64,000 nucleotides of DNA from Symmachiella dynata (GTDB lineage: Bacteria > Planctomycetota > Planctomycetia > Planctomycetales > Planctomycetaceae), in contig NZ_CP036276.1 of the NCBI RefSeq assembly GCF_007747995.1, positions 2,471,001 to 2,535,000 on the forward strand, in the 5' to 3' direction. Each line of letters opens with the position of its first letter. Position 1 is the stretch's first letter. The notes beneath the pieces are model-generated. The model did not search any database. It was not told the origin of the DNA and saw only the letters and a program-made list of their open reading frames with translations. This document shows positions 39,368 through 48,123 of the stretch, in pieces. A program made the position numbers and the translations under genes.

Positions 39368-40597
39368 TCACTCAACCGGCACGCCTGCGGCTTCCAGTCG
39401 CCGCCGCGCATTATCCGCCCACGGGCCGCGCGTGTCGAATTTGAGATACGTCTGCCAATGTTCGATCGCTTCCTCAATCCGGCCCAGCTGTTGCAGGATC
39501 TCCGCCTTGTGCAAGTGCGCATCGGGATATTCCGCATGCACATCCAAGGCGACATCGAATGCCTCCAGCGCAGCTTGCGGTTCCCCACGTTCGGCATGCA
39601 AACAGCCCAGTTGTGTCCAGGCTTCTAGATAATTGTGGTCCAGCTCGACGGCAACGTGATACCGTTCCAACGCCCCGTCAATCCGTCCCAACCGGTAAAG
39701 CACCTCGGCCAATTGAAAATTCGCATCCGGGCGATGCGGATCGTCGATCAAACACAGTCGAAACGCTTCGACCGCTTCGTTCAACTGCTGATCTTCCAAA
39801 TGCCGGCAAGCCGCCTCGAACCAGTCGTCTGCCGTCCAATGCGTCTGGACATTCCGCGGGGCATCTTCTGCCGTGGTCGGTTCTTGTTTAGCGGTCGACG
39901 TCTCCGGAACATCGAAATCCAACAACCGTTGCCCACTGACCGTTTCGACCAATCCGCCGTGGTCGCGATAAGCGACATGTTTGTCGCGGGCTAAGAGTTC
40001 CAGTTGCAGCAGCGGTTGATCGATGTCGGGCAGAATGTGTTTGAGTTTCGCCAGCCCCGCTTGGATCTCAGCTTTAGAAACCCCGTCGGCGATCATCTCG
40101 GCCAACCGTCGCGCGCCGGCCACTTCTTGGAAATTGAAATACGGTAAACGGAAAACGCGGCGAACCGGACGAATCAATCCCGCCCGTTCCCAACTGCGAA
40201 TCACCCCGACCGGCACGTCCAGCAATTGGCTGAGCATCGCCGGCGTATATTGACGATGCACTTCGTCGTCGCGACGATCCAGCCCCAACATCTCCAACCA
40301 GTCTGATTCCTGCACAATCCGGATCGCAGCCCCTTCGTGCTGCCATTCCGATACCTGTTGCAGTTTGAGCGAAGGGCTGCCGTTTTCTTCCAGCGGCCAA
40401 CCCTCTTCACCAATGACCAACATGGTCGTCAATCGGCTCACGCTGGCGGTGGCGACGCCGCCGTTTTTCTCCGTCAGCTCATGCGCCTGCTGGTGCGTCA
40501 TCGAGGCCAACGTGCCTGTGAACGACAGCCGTTCCTCGGCCAAAACGCCATCGTGCGCGGGGGGAGTGGGCGTGAGATCAGCGGAGTTCTCGGACAT
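39368..40597 (-). CDS. BRCT-MerR-TPR fusion protein
   Basis: A 409-residue protein with three modules. Residues ~22-100 form a BRCT domain (LSFTGTLASMTHQQAHELTE, GGVATASVSRLTTMLVIG), as found at the end of LigA-type DNA ligases. Residues ~115-185 form a MerR-type winged helix: YTPAMLSQLLDVPVGVIRSW, then GLIRPVRRV and FQEVAGARRLAEMI. Residues ~265-395 carry four or five tetratricopeptide repeats (WFEAACRHLEDQQLNEAVEAF, ANFQLAEVLYRLGRIDGAL). BRCT and TPR are binding modules and MerR binds DNA, so a DNA- or chromatin-associated adaptor is likely. No signal peptide or effector-binding domain is seen. The combination is unusual. Next gene upstream is the short protein at 40766-41035. Confidence 0.8.
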   Translation of the reverse strand: MSENSADLTPTPPAHDGVLAEERLSFTGTLASMTHQQAHELTEKNGGVATASVSRLTTMLVIGEEGWPLEENGSPSLKLQQVSEWQHEGAAIRIVQESDWLEMLGLDRRDDEVHRQYTPAMLSQLLDVPVGVIRSWERAGLIRPVRRVFRLPYFNFQEVAGARRLAEMIADGVSKAEIQAGLAKLKHILPDIDQPLLQLELLARDKHVAYRDHGGLVETVSGQRLLDFDVPETSTAKQEPTTAEDAPRNVQTHWTADDWFEAACRHLEDQQLNEAVEAFRLCLIDDPHRPDANFQLAEVLYRLGRIDGALERYHVAVELDHNYLEAWTQLGCLHAERGEPQAALEAFDVALDVHAEYPDAHLHKAEILQQLGRIEEAIEHWQTYLKFDTRGPWADNARRRLEAAGVPVE

Positions 40598-40607
40598 GGG
40601 AGGAAAT

Positions 40608-40754
40608 AGGCTTTAGGCTTTAGACCGTAGGCTTGAGGAAGTAATCGTGTTCGAGCACCGAACGGCTGTTGGAGACTCGGCAGGCGGTCACCGGTCAACC
40701 CGACCGCTTAAGGACTCAAGTCTACAGCCTCGCGTCAAAAGTCTACAGCCTAAA
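40608..40754. repeat. CTGTAGGC-family inverted repeat, copy 2
   Basis: The left arm AGGCTTTAGGCTTTAGACC... (40608-40634) mirrors the right arm about 40719-40754, where CTACAGCCT occurs twice. Same family as 10025-10114 and 62811-62890. Confidence 0.75.
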
Positions 40755-40765
40755 TTCGCGTCTTC

Positions 40766-41035
40766 CTACTCCTGGGCCTCCCAACCGATGCTGGCGGCCA
40801 AATCTTCGAGATTGTCGGCCAAATTTACCAGCGACGTGACGTAGATCGCACTCAGGTCCCGTGTCACGTTTTTCAATTCCGCAAATGCCACAGGGGTTAC
40901 ATTTTCCGGATGTATCGATGCTAGCGCAGCGTTGCAGCGGGCCGCTTCTTCGTCGGCATTGAGCGACATCATTCGCATATTTGCCGCCAATTCCTGCAGA
41001 TTCGCCTGCAATTCTGCCACGCTAGGCTGCGTCAT
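40766..41035 (-). CDS. Small conserved-looking hypothetical protein
   Basis: An 89-residue, acidic, helix-rich protein with no cysteine zinc motif, signal peptide or membrane span. Heptad-like spacing of Leu/Ala (VAELQANLQELAANMRMM) suggests a coiled coil or helical bundle. It sits upstream of the BRCT-MerR-TPR gene on the same strand, separated by a palindromic element, and divergent from glyA across 294 bp. Coding character (acidic, few Cys/Trp) supports a real gene. Function unknown. Confidence 0.6.
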   Translation of the reverse strand: MTQPSVAELQANLQELAANMRMMSLNADEEAARCNAALASIHPENVTPVAFAELKNVTRDLSAIYVTSLVNLADNLEDLAASIGWEAQE

Positions 41036-41329
41036 TCGTCATTCACCTTCTAAAATGCCGTCAAGAAACCGACCGGCAGCGCGGGCCGGACCATTGTAAG
41101 CTTAGCACTCAAAACAGCCCCAAGAGGCCGGATCAACAGGTTTTTTCGCCCCGTTCGGCACCGCCTGCCAATCAGCGTGCCGGTTGCGTCCACAAACCGG
41201 CCCCGACGGGTAGAAAACCAGCCTGTACGTAGCTACGATTAGCGCTCGCTCGCTAAAAATCAACGCTTGGTCCCTGCCATTCACGCCCCGTACGGCGTTC
41301 GTCGTTTTTTTACCACGGAGCTTTTTTCG
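41036..41329. promoter_or_regulatory. Divergent promoter region upstream of glyA
   Basis: About 290 bp between the helical minus-strand gene and glyA; it should hold promoters for both. I looked for a glycine or folate-type riboswitch before glyA and could not build one. No convincing -10/-35 pair stands out. Confidence 0.35.
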
Positions 41330-42568
41330 ATGTCCGCACTACAAACCACTGATCCCGAAATCTATCAAGCTGTCCAAGACGAACAAACGCGGCAGCGGGA
41401 TGGATTGGAATTGATCGCCTCAGAAAACTACACCTCGGCCGCCGTTATGGAAGCAGCCGGAACCGTACTGACGAACAAATACGCCGAAGGCTACCCCGGT
41501 CGTCGCTACTACGGCGGTTGCGAATACGCCGATGTCATCGAGGACCTCGCCCGCGACCGCGTCTGCAAGCTCTTTGGTGCCGAACACGCCAACGTCCAAC
41601 CGCACTCCGGCTCGCAGGCCAACATGGCGGTCTATCTCACCGTGCTCAAACCGGGGGATACGTACCTCGCCATGGACTTGGCGCACGGCGGACACCTCAC
41701 GCACGGTATGCACCTGAATTTCTCAGGCCAACTTTATAACCCCGTCCACTATGGCGTGCGGGAATCGGATCACCGGATCGATTTCGATCAAGTGGCCACC
41801 TTGGCCCGTGAACACAAACCCAAATTGATCATTGCCGGGGCCAGCGCCTACCCGCGGGAAGTCGATCACCCCAAATTCGCGGAAATTGCCCGTGAAGTCG
41901 GCGCATTGTTGATGGTGGATATGGCGCACTATTCCGGACTGGTTGCCGGCGGAGTGCACAACAACCCGGTCGAGGTTGCCGACTACGTCACCTCCACCTC
42001 GCACAAAACGCTCCGCGGTCCGCGGTCGGGATTTATTCTCACTAAAGAAGCGAACGCCAAAGACATTGACCGCACGATCTTTCCAGGCATTCAAGGTGGG
42101 CCGTTGGTGCATATCGTCGCCGGCAAAGCGGTCTGTTTCCTCGAAGCCTCGCAGCCGGAATTTAAGACCTATGCGCAACAAATCGTTGCCAACGCCAAAG
42201 TCCTGGCCGAAGTCTTAATGGCCGGTGGCATCTCGTTGGCATCGGGGGGGACGGATAACCATCTGATGATGGCCGACGTGACCGCCATTGGACTGACCGG
42301 AAAAATTGCCGAAAAATCGCTGGATCGCGCGGGGATCACCGTGAACAAAAATATGATCCCTTTCGACAAACGCAAACCGCTCGATCCCAGCGGTATCCGT
42401 ATCGGCACAGCTGCCCTCACCACACGGGGGATGCAGGAAGACGATATGAAAAAAGTCGGCAGCTGGATTCTGGAAGTCCTCAAAGCCCCTGAAGACGAAG
42501 CGGTGATCGCCAAAGTCCGCGGCGAAATCCAATCATTCGCCAGCGATTTCCCCGTGCCGGGGATTTAG
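41330..42568 (+). CDS. glyA: Serine hydroxymethyltransferase
   Basis: 412 residues; interconverts serine and glycine with tetrahydrofolate, using PLP, and feeds one-carbon metabolism. Family landmarks: [18 protein letters not shown] near residues 25-42, [27 protein letters not shown], the PLP lysine in [13 protein letters not shown] and [16 protein letters not shown] 41330 gives the expected N-terminus; the frame continues upstream but without family residues. Cytoplasmic homodimer or tetramer. All catalytic residues are present. It converges on the short-chain dehydrogenase gene, with a pair of hairpins between them. Confidence 0.97.
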   Translation: MSALQTTDPEIYQAVQDEQTRQRDGLELIASENYTSAAVMEAAGTVLTNKYAEGYPGRRYYGGCEYADVIEDLARDRVCKLFGAEHANVQPHSGSQANMAVYLTVLKPGDTYLAMDLAHGGHLTHGMHLNFSGQLYNPVHYGVRESDHRIDFDQVATLAREHKPKLIIAGASAYPREVDHPKFAEIAREVGALLMVDMAHYSGLVAGGVHNNPVEVADYVTSTSHKTLRGPRSGFILTKEANAKDIDRTIFPGIQGGPLVHIVAGKAVCFLEASQPEFKTYAQQIVANAKVLAEVLMAGGISLASGGTDNHLMMADVTAIGLTGKIAEKSLDRAGITVNKNMIPFDKRKPLDPSGIRIGTAALTTRGMQEDDMKKVGSWILEVLKAPEDEAVIAKVRGEIQSFASDFPVPGI

Positions 42569-42584
42569 CGCACCACGTACACGC

Positions 42585-42668
42585 GACCCCCCGGCAAAGC
42601 CGGGGGCTGATGGATGGTTGCGGCGAATAATTTTCTCCCACCCCCCGGCTTTGCCGGGGGGTCGCGCC
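42585..42668. repeat. Paired CCCCGGC hairpins between convergent genes
   Basis: CCCCCGGC-AAA-GCCGGGGG and CCCCCCGGC-TTT-GCCGGGGGG hairpins about 50 bp apart, themselves inverted relative to each other. The second is followed by GTCGCG rather than a T run. They could act as bidirectional terminators or be a palindromic element; a related hairpin overlaps the rhaB stop (45300-45323). Confidence 0.7.
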
Positions 42669-42711
42669 GCATACCAACCCCGCCCATCCGCCACCCATCA
42701 CAACCGAACCA

Positions 42712-43494
42712 CTACATTTCCCCATCCGCGCGATTCGACCACCACGGCAACATCACGCCCCCTTCCATCGACATGATGCTGCCGGTCATGTATTCGGCAT
42801 CGTCGCTCAGCATGAAGGCGATTCCCTTGGCGATTTCTTCGGGACGCCCCAAACGGCCCCACGGCAGCGCTTTGCCACCCGCTTCGAGTTGTTCCTCGGT
42901 AAAGAATTTGCGCTCACCGGGAGTATCAATCCAGCCGGGGTAGATGGCATTCACGCGAATTCGATGGCCGACTAATTCAATCGCAGCTGTCCGCATCATG
43001 TGATCGATGGCCGCCTTGGCCATGTTGTAGGCCATGGAATCGGGAATCGCCAAAGCCGCATGCGGCGAACTGACAACCACGATCGAGCCGCCGCCACCCT
43101 GTTTGATCATCTGCATGGCCGATGCACGCACGCCATAAAAGGCACCCCACATCGTCACATCGATCGTGCGGTGAAATCCCGCCATGTCGGCATCGATCAT
43201 CGATTGCCGGTCGCTGTAGGCGGCGTTGGAGACGAACAGATCCAAACTGCCGAACGCCTCCACCGTTTTCGCCACCATCCCTTCCACTGCCGCTTGATCG
43301 GCGACGTCAGCTTTCAGGAGTAACGCCTTGCGACCCAGGCTTTCAATTTCGTCAGCAACCTCTTGCGCTTCCGCTTCGCTGCTGCGGTAATTCACGGCCA
43401 CATTAGCGCCATGCTGCGCCAGCTCAATCGCCGCCGCCCGCCCAATCCCCAAAGACGCCCCCGTCACAAGCGCCGCTTTTCCGTCAAACTTCAT
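42712..43494 (-). CDS. Short-chain dehydrogenase/reductase
   Basis: 260 residues from ATG 43494 (GGAG upstream; TTG 43506 rejected). NAD(P) motif TGASLGIG near residue 13, NNAG-like SNAAY, catalytic Ser in VVVSSPHAA, YxxxK in YNMAK, and substrate-loop NAIYPGWIDTPG. The C-terminus MTGSIMSMEGGVM matches the glucose 1-dehydrogenase-like SDR group. NADP preference is suggested by NYRSSEAEA after strand 2. Substrate unknown, perhaps a sugar or polyol because rhamnulokinase is the divergent neighbour. Confidence 0.9.
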   Translation of the reverse strand: MKFDGKAALVTGASLGIGRAAAIELAQHGANVAVNYRSSEAEAQEVADEIESLGRKALLLKADVADQAAVEGMVAKTVEAFGSLDLFVSNAAYSDRQSMIDADMAGFHRTIDVTMWGAFYGVRASAMQMIKQGGGGSIVVVSSPHAALAIPDSMAYNMAKAAIDHMMRTAAIELVGHRIRVNAIYPGWIDTPGERKFFTEEQLEAGGKALPWGRLGRPEEIAKGIAFMLSDDAEYMTGSIMSMEGGVMLPWWSNRADGEM

Positions 43495-43556
43495 AATGTT
43501 CTCCAACCAAGTTATTGCAACGCCCGTTCAGCAAGATCCAGGCCGTTCCTTTTCTC

Positions 43557-43600
43557 TTTTCCCCCTCTCCCTCTGGGAGAGGGCCGGGGTGAGGGCCGCA
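43557..43600. repeat. CCCTCTCCC...GGGAGAGGG palindromic repeat
   Basis: CCCTCTCCCTCTGGGAGAGGG, then CCGGGGTGAGGGC: a GC-rich hairpin in the 320-bp gap between the SDR and rhamnulokinase genes. Sequences of this type are scattered intergenically in many bacterial genomes. The remainder of the gap shows no gene. Confidence 0.6.
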
Positions 43601-43815
43601 CGCTCATCCAACGTCCCCACCGCTATCATCGCCCCGGCATGATAATCCATCCGCCCCAAGAATTCGATTCGCCCAACACACAAACCGCGCAACGCGCTAG
43701 ACAGCCTTTTGCGGGCTGCGATATGATCAACGTTTCAAATTCATAAAACCTGCGTCAGAAATTCACAATTCCTTGCCGCCGCTCGCCTCAAATTACACTG
43801 CGGAAAGATTACACC

Positions 43816-45312
43816 ATGTCCACCCCTTGTTACCTCGCCGTCGACCTGGGAGCGGCCAGTGGCCGCGTCATTGCCGGTCATGTCGAAAATGGCCAAGTCA
43901 CTCTGGAAGAACTGCACCGATTTCCCAACGGCGCCGTCAATGTCGCCGGGACTTTGCGGTGGGATGTGCTGGCGCTTTGGAATGAAATCCAAAACGGACT
44001 CACCATCGCTGCCGAAAAATTTGGGAAAGACATCGTCTCGGTCGGTGTCGATACCTGGGGCGTCGACTATGTGCTGCTGGGGCAGGGGGATGAACTGCTG
44101 GGGCTTCCCTACCATTATCGCGACGCCCGCACCGACAACATCATGGACGTCGCCTTGTCCCACGTTCCCCGACACAAAATCTTTGAACAAACCGGCCTGC
44201 AATTTCTGCCGTTCAACACGTTGTTCCAATTGGTCGCCATGCGGCATGCGCAGCCGCGAATTCTCGATGCCGCCGAGCGACTGTTGTTGATGCCCGACTT
44301 TTTTCACTGGTTGCTCTCCGGCAGCCAGGTCATCGAATTCACCAACGCCACCACCACTCAATGCCTCGACCCCAACACCGGCACCTGGGCCGATGACCTG
44401 CTGCGCAAGTTTGAAATTCCGACCAATATCTTTCCCGAAATCGTCCCCACGGGGACGAAGTTGGGAACGCTCCGCGGAGAAGTCGCGCATAAAACCGGCT
44501 TGGGGCGAATCAACGTCGTCGCTCCGGCAACACACGACACCGGCGCCGCCATCGCCGCCATCCCCACGCAACACACCGGCCAACCGAATTGGGCCTACAT
44601 CAGCTCCGGCACATGGTCATTGATGGGAGTCGAAGTTCCCGAAGCAATCGTTTCGCACCGCGCGCTGGAATTGAACGTCACCAACGAAGGAGGCATCGAT
44701 GGCACCTACCGGCTGCTGAAAAACATCGCCGGATTGTGGCTGGTGCAAGAATCTCGCCGGGCATTCGCTCAACAGGGCAAATCGTTGGATTACGAGCAAC
44801 TGCAAAACCTCGCCCGCGACGCGCAGCCATTTCGCTCGTTGCTCGATCCCGACGACAGCGCTTTTCTCGCGCCCGACGACATGCCGACCGCCATCGCCGC
44901 CTATTGCAGCGGCACCGGACAGCCCGAGCCGGAAACCGAAGGACAAATCGTCCGCTGCGCACTGGAAAGCTTGGCGCTCAAATACCGCATGGTGCTCGGC
45001 TGGCTGGAAGAACTGACCGGTGTGACGACCGAAGTGATCCACATCGTCGGCGGCGGCACGCAAAACGCTTTGCTCTGCCAATTCGCCGCCAACGCCTGTC
45101 GCCGCCCCGTCGTCGCCGGTCCGGTCGAAGCCACCGCCTTGGGCAACGTCCTCATCCAAGCCCGCACCGACGGAGCCGTCGGCAGTCTGTCCGACATCCG
45201 CAAAGTCGTCGCCCGCTCGGTCGAATTGAAGCATTACCAACCCGACAACGTCGACGCCTGGGACGAAGCCTATCGCCGCTACCACGACCTACTCGCCATC
45301 CCCCGGCGGTAA
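43816..45312 (+). CDS. rhaB: Rhamnulokinase
   Basis: FGGY carbohydrate kinase of 498 residues that phosphorylates L-rhamnulose. It has the RhaB opening LAVDLGAASGRVI with ATP phosphate-loop residues, and VGVDTWGVDYVLL containing the catalytic Asp. ATHDTGAA and ISSGTWSLMGVE are the adenosine-binding loops, and VGGGTQNALLCQFAANA is typical of rhamnulokinases. Length matches the family. No rhaA, rhaD or regulator lies in the window, so the pathway genes must be elsewhere. The SDR gene is divergently transcribed. The LRR gene cluster begins 39 bp downstream, behind a hairpin that overlaps the stop codon. Confidence 0.93.
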   Translation: MSTPCYLAVDLGAASGRVIAGHVENGQVTLEELHRFPNGAVNVAGTLRWDVLALWNEIQNGLTIAAEKFGKDIVSVGVDTWGVDYVLLGQGDELLGLPYHYRDARTDNIMDVALSHVPRHKIFEQTGLQFLPFNTLFQLVAMRHAQPRILDAAERLLLMPDFFHWLLSGSQVIEFTNATTTQCLDPNTGTWADDLLRKFEIPTNIFPEIVPTGTKLGTLRGEVAHKTGLGRINVVAPATHDTGAAIAAIPTQHTGQPNWAYISSGTWSLMGVEVPEAIVSHRALELNVTNEGGIDGTYRLLKNIAGLWLVQESRRAFAQQGKSLDYEQLQNLARDAQPFRSLLDPDDSAFLAPDDMPTAIAAYCSGTGQPEPETEGQIVRCALESLALKYRMVLGWLEELTGVTTEVIHIVGGGTQNALLCQFAANACRRPVVAGPVEATALGNVLIQARTDGAVGSLSDIRKVVARSVELKHYQPDNVDAWDEAYRRYHDLLAIPRR

Positions 45313-45323
45313 TCTGCCGGGGG
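45300..45323. repeat. CCCCCGGC hairpin overlapping the rhaB stop
   Basis: CCCCCGGC (45300-45307) and GCCGGGGG (45315-45323) pair; the rhaB TAA lies in the loop. No T run, so termination would be weak and the LRR genes may be partly read through from rhaB. Confidence 0.5.
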
Positions 45324-45351
45324 TAGCCACTGACATAATTGAGCGTTCACT

Positions 45352-46068
45352 ATGACCAAAACCACCAACAAAAGCCGTCTGCCGCGCACGGGTACGCTGA
45401 TGCTCATTGCTGTGGTTTTGCTGATTGGCGGCGGAGGGGTGATGGTTTGGGTGCCTTATCATCGAAATCAAACGGTGATTTCTGAAGTTGAGAATCTTGG
45501 CGGAACAACAGAATCGAAGATCATTCGTCCATTCTGGGTACCAAATGCGGTGGACGATGAGCATTTGAAACCATTTGAACGAGTGTGGCAAGTTGATTTA
45601 CATGACACTCAAATCAGTGATGTTGGCTTAGAGTCTCTCCGTGGGATCACAAGTCTTGTGACACTGAGACTCGAAAACACGCAAATTAGCGATGCTAGCC
45701 TGGAAAATCTTCGGGGGCTGACAAACCTTGAAAATTTGGCGCTCACAAATACGCAAGTCAGTGATGCAGGGCTTGAACATCTTCGAGGGCTAACGAACCT
45801 TCAGCATTTATCACTCACCAACAACCATGTCAGCGATGCGGGACTTGAGCATCTCAGAGAATTGACCAAGCTTTCTGGACTGAAACTCGAAAGAGCCCAA
45901 GTAAGTGATTCAGGACTTGAGCATCTCCATGGGCTGACCAACCTTGAGACTTTGAACCTCTTCTTCACCACGGAAGTCACAAGAGCCGGAATCAAGAAAC
46001 TCCAAAAAGCACTACCCGGTTGCAAAATCGGGTGGATACCGACGGCAGAATACCACGAAACCCCTTAA
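45352..46068 (+). CDS. Membrane-anchored LRR protein 1 of 6
   Basis: First member of a six-gene paralogous cluster. Shared plan: a short cytoplasmic N-terminus (MTKTTNKSRLPRTGTLM), one hydrophobic span (~16-36), a linker with RPFWVPNAVDDEHL, then leucine-rich repeats of 24 residues with the core TQVSDAGLEHLRGLTNLxxL. This 238-residue copy has about six repeats, ending with a conserved cap (VTRAGIKKLQKALPGCKIGW). The type II orientation places the LRR domain outside the cytoplasmic membrane. LRR domains bind proteins or ligands; no catalytic domain is present. It starts 39 bp after rhaB and is separated from the next copy by 17 bp, so the cluster is likely an operon. Confidence 0.85.
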   Translation: MTKTTNKSRLPRTGTLMLIAVVLLIGGGGVMVWVPYHRNQTVISEVENLGGTTESKIIRPFWVPNAVDDEHLKPFERVWQVDLHDTQISDVGLESLRGITSLVTLRLENTQISDASLENLRGLTNLENLALTNTQVSDAGLEHLRGLTNLQHLSLTNNHVSDAGLEHLRELTKLSGLKLERAQVSDSGLEHLHGLTNLETLNLFFTTEVTRAGIKKLQKALPGCKIGWIPTAEYHETP

Positions 46069-46085
46069 ACAACTAAGCGTGCCCC

Positions 46086-47216
46086 ATGACCAAAACCACC
46101 CCCCAAAGCCGCCTCCCGCGCACGAGCATCATGTTGCTGATTGCTGTGGTGTTGCTGGTTGGCGGTGGGGCATTGATGGTGTGGTTGCCTTATCACCAGG
46201 AACAGCGAGCGATTGCTGAAATCGAGAGACATGATGGCCTATTTCTTTCGGAGGTCATTCGTCCTGCTTGGATTCCAAGTGCGGTGGATGTTGAGTATTT
46301 GGAAGTACTTGAGAGAGTAACGGAAATATATTTATCCGATACCCAGGTCAGTGATGCTGGGCTTGAGCATCTGCAAGGGCTGACTAAACTCGAATACCTA
46401 CATCTCGACAACACCCAAGTCAGCGATGCTGGCCTTGAACACCTCCGAGGTCTGACAAATCTTGAAAGTTTAGACTTCGGTAATACCCAAGTCAGTGATA
46501 CTGGGCTTAAGCATCTGCAAGGGCTGACCAAACTCGAATACCTACATCTCGACAACACCCAAGTCAGCGATGCTGGCCTTGAACACCTCCGAGGTCTGAC
46601 AAATCTTGAAAGTTTAGACTTCGGTAATACCCAAGTCAGTGATACTGGGCTTAAGCATCTGCAAGGGCTGACCAAACTCGAATACCTACATCTCGACAAC
46701 ACCCAAGTCAGCGATGCTGGCCTTGAACACCTCCGAAGTCTGACAAATCTTGAAAGTTTAGACTTCGGTAATACCCAAGTCAGTGATGCAGGGCTTAAAT
46801 ATCTCCATGGGCTGCCCAACCTATGGGAGCTTGACCTCCGAAATACCCAAGTCACTGATGCGGGACTTGAGAAACTCCGCGGGTTAACCAAGCTTAAAGA
46901 GCTTTCTCTCGCAATGACCCAAGTCAGTGAGGAGGGACTTCAGAAGCTCCGCGGATTGACGAAGCTTAAGAATTTAGATCTTCGTGATACTCAAGTCGGT
47001 GACGAAGGGCTAGCGCAACTCCCAGGGGCGACGAAACTCGAAAACCTGTGGCTCGACGACACTCAAGTCAGTGATGCTGGTGTAGATCATCTGAGAGGGC
47101 TGACCAACCTTCAACTCCTGACCCTCCATAATACCCAAGTCACAAGAGCCGGAATCGAGAAACTCCAAAAATCCCTACCCGATTGCGAAATCTATTGGAC
47201 ACCGCCAGCAGAATAA
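46086..47216 (+). CDS. Membrane-anchored LRR protein 2 of 6, with 144-bp tandem repeats
   Basis: The longest paralogue, 376 residues with about twelve 24-residue leucine-rich repeats after the same N-terminal anchor (MTKTTPQSRLPRTSIMLL, span ~16-36) and RPAWIPSAVDVEYL linker. Three successive 48-residue (two-repeat) units at 46347-46778 are nearly identical at the DNA level: units 2 and 3 differ at one base of 144 and units 1 and 2 at about three. That implies very recent amplification or conversion. The C-terminal cap (VTRAGIEKLQKSLPDCEIYW) is the same as in the other copies. Domain length could vary between strains. No effector domain is seen. Confidence 0.88.
   Translation: MTKTTPQSRLPRTSIMLLIAVVLLVGGGALMVWLPYHQEQRAIAEIERHDGLFLSEVIRPAWIPSAVDVEYLEVLERVTEIYLSDTQVSDAGLEHLQGLTKLEYLHLDNTQVSDAGLEHLRGLTNLESLDFGNTQVSDTGLKHLQGLTKLEYLHLDNTQVSDAGLEHLRGLTNLESLDFGNTQVSDTGLKHLQGLTKLEYLHLDNTQVSDAGLEHLRSLTNLESLDFGNTQVSDAGLKYLHGLPNLWELDLRNTQVTDAGLEKLRGLTKLKELSLAMTQVSEEGLQKLRGLTKLKNLDLRDTQVGDEGLAQLPGATKLENLWLDDTQVSDAGVDHLRGLTNLQLLTLHNTQVTRAGIEKLQKSLPDCEIYWTPPAE
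46347..46778 (+). repeat. Three 144-bp near-identical tandem repeats in the LRR gene
   Basis: Units begin at 46347, 46491 and 46635, with a degenerate continuation at 46779. Each unit is 48 codons, so copy-number change would keep the frame. Confidence 0.95.
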
Positions 47217-47248
47217 CACCGAACCACGAACACAACTAAACGTGCCCC

Positions 47249-48091
47249 ATGACCAAAACCACCCCCCAAAGCCGTCTGCCACGCACGGGCATCATGTTGA
47301 TTCTTGCTGTGGTGTTGCTGATCGGTGGTGGAGCATTAATGGTGTGGGTGCCTTATCAGCGTGAGCAAACGGTAATTGCTGAGATTGAAAAGCTTGGAGG
47401 CGAAATTCAAGCAGAGATCATTCGTCCTGCTTGGATTCCAGATGTGGTGGACGATGAGTATTTGTGGGTGTTCGAGAGAGTCGATTACATTGATTTATCT
47501 GATACTCAAGTCAGTAACGCGGGGCTCAGGAATCTCCAAGAACTGAAGAATCTTAGAACCCTTTGGCTCGGTAACACACAAGTTGGTGATGCTGGGCTTG
47601 AACATCTTCAAGCATTGACCAGTCTTTATAATCTTTCTCTCAACGATCTCCGAGTCAGTGATGCAGGGCTGAAACACCTCCGAGGACTGACTAACCTATA
47701 CTGGGTGTCACTCGACGGGACCCAAGTTAGCGATGCCGGGCTGGTCCATCTCCGCAGACTCACCAAGCTTAACAATTTGTACCTCGACAATACCCAAGTC
47801 ACTGATGCGGGAATTGAACGACTCCGAGGGCTAGTCCAACTACATTGCCTCTCCTTCAATAATACTCAAGTCACTGACGCGGGGCTGGAAGGTCTCAAAG
47901 GTCGGACAGAACTTACAAACTTGGACCTCGATTATACCCGTGTCAGTGATGCGGGACTTGAGCATCTTCGGGAACTGCCCAACATTAAGAGTCTATCACT
48001 GGAATATACCCAGGTTACAAAAGCTGGGATTGAAAAACTCAAGGAAACTCACCCCAATTGCATAATTGATTGGATACAATCAGCGGAATAA
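47249..48091 (+). CDS. Membrane-anchored LRR protein 3 of 6
   Basis: 280 residues with the shared anchor (MTKTTPQSRLPRTGIMLILA), RPAWIPDVVDDEYL linker and about eight repeats of the TQVSDAGLEHL type. The repeats here are more diverged (DLRVSDAGLKHL, YTRVSDAGLEHL), and several lack the central Asn. The cap reads VTKAGIEKLKETHPNCIIDW. It follows the second copy by 32 bp and precedes the fourth by 32 bp. The upstream gap sequence and the start-codon region are similar in each copy (ACTAA[A/G]CGTGCC...ATGACC), evidence that the whole gene with its leader was duplicated. Confidence 0.85.
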   Translation: MTKTTPQSRLPRTGIMLILAVVLLIGGGALMVWVPYQREQTVIAEIEKLGGEIQAEIIRPAWIPDVVDDEYLWVFERVDYIDLSDTQVSNAGLRNLQELKNLRTLWLGNTQVGDAGLEHLQALTSLYNLSLNDLRVSDAGLKHLRGLTNLYWVSLDGTQVSDAGLVHLRRLTKLNNLYLDNTQVTDAGIERLRGLVQLHCLSFNNTQVTDAGLEGLKGRTELTNLDLDYTRVSDAGLEHLRELPNIKSLSLEYTQVTKAGIEKLKETHPNCIIDWIQSAE

Positions 48092-48123
48092 CACAGAACC
48101 ACGAACACAACTAAGCGTGCCCT

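Noticed and set aside
41036-41329. Riboswitch before glyA
   Set aside because: Could not assemble a glycine or other riboswitch with conserved cores; only a generic upstream region.
42614-42943. Plus-strand frame antisense to the dehydrogenase
   Set aside because: Shadow of the SDR gene, which has all family motifs on the opposite strand.
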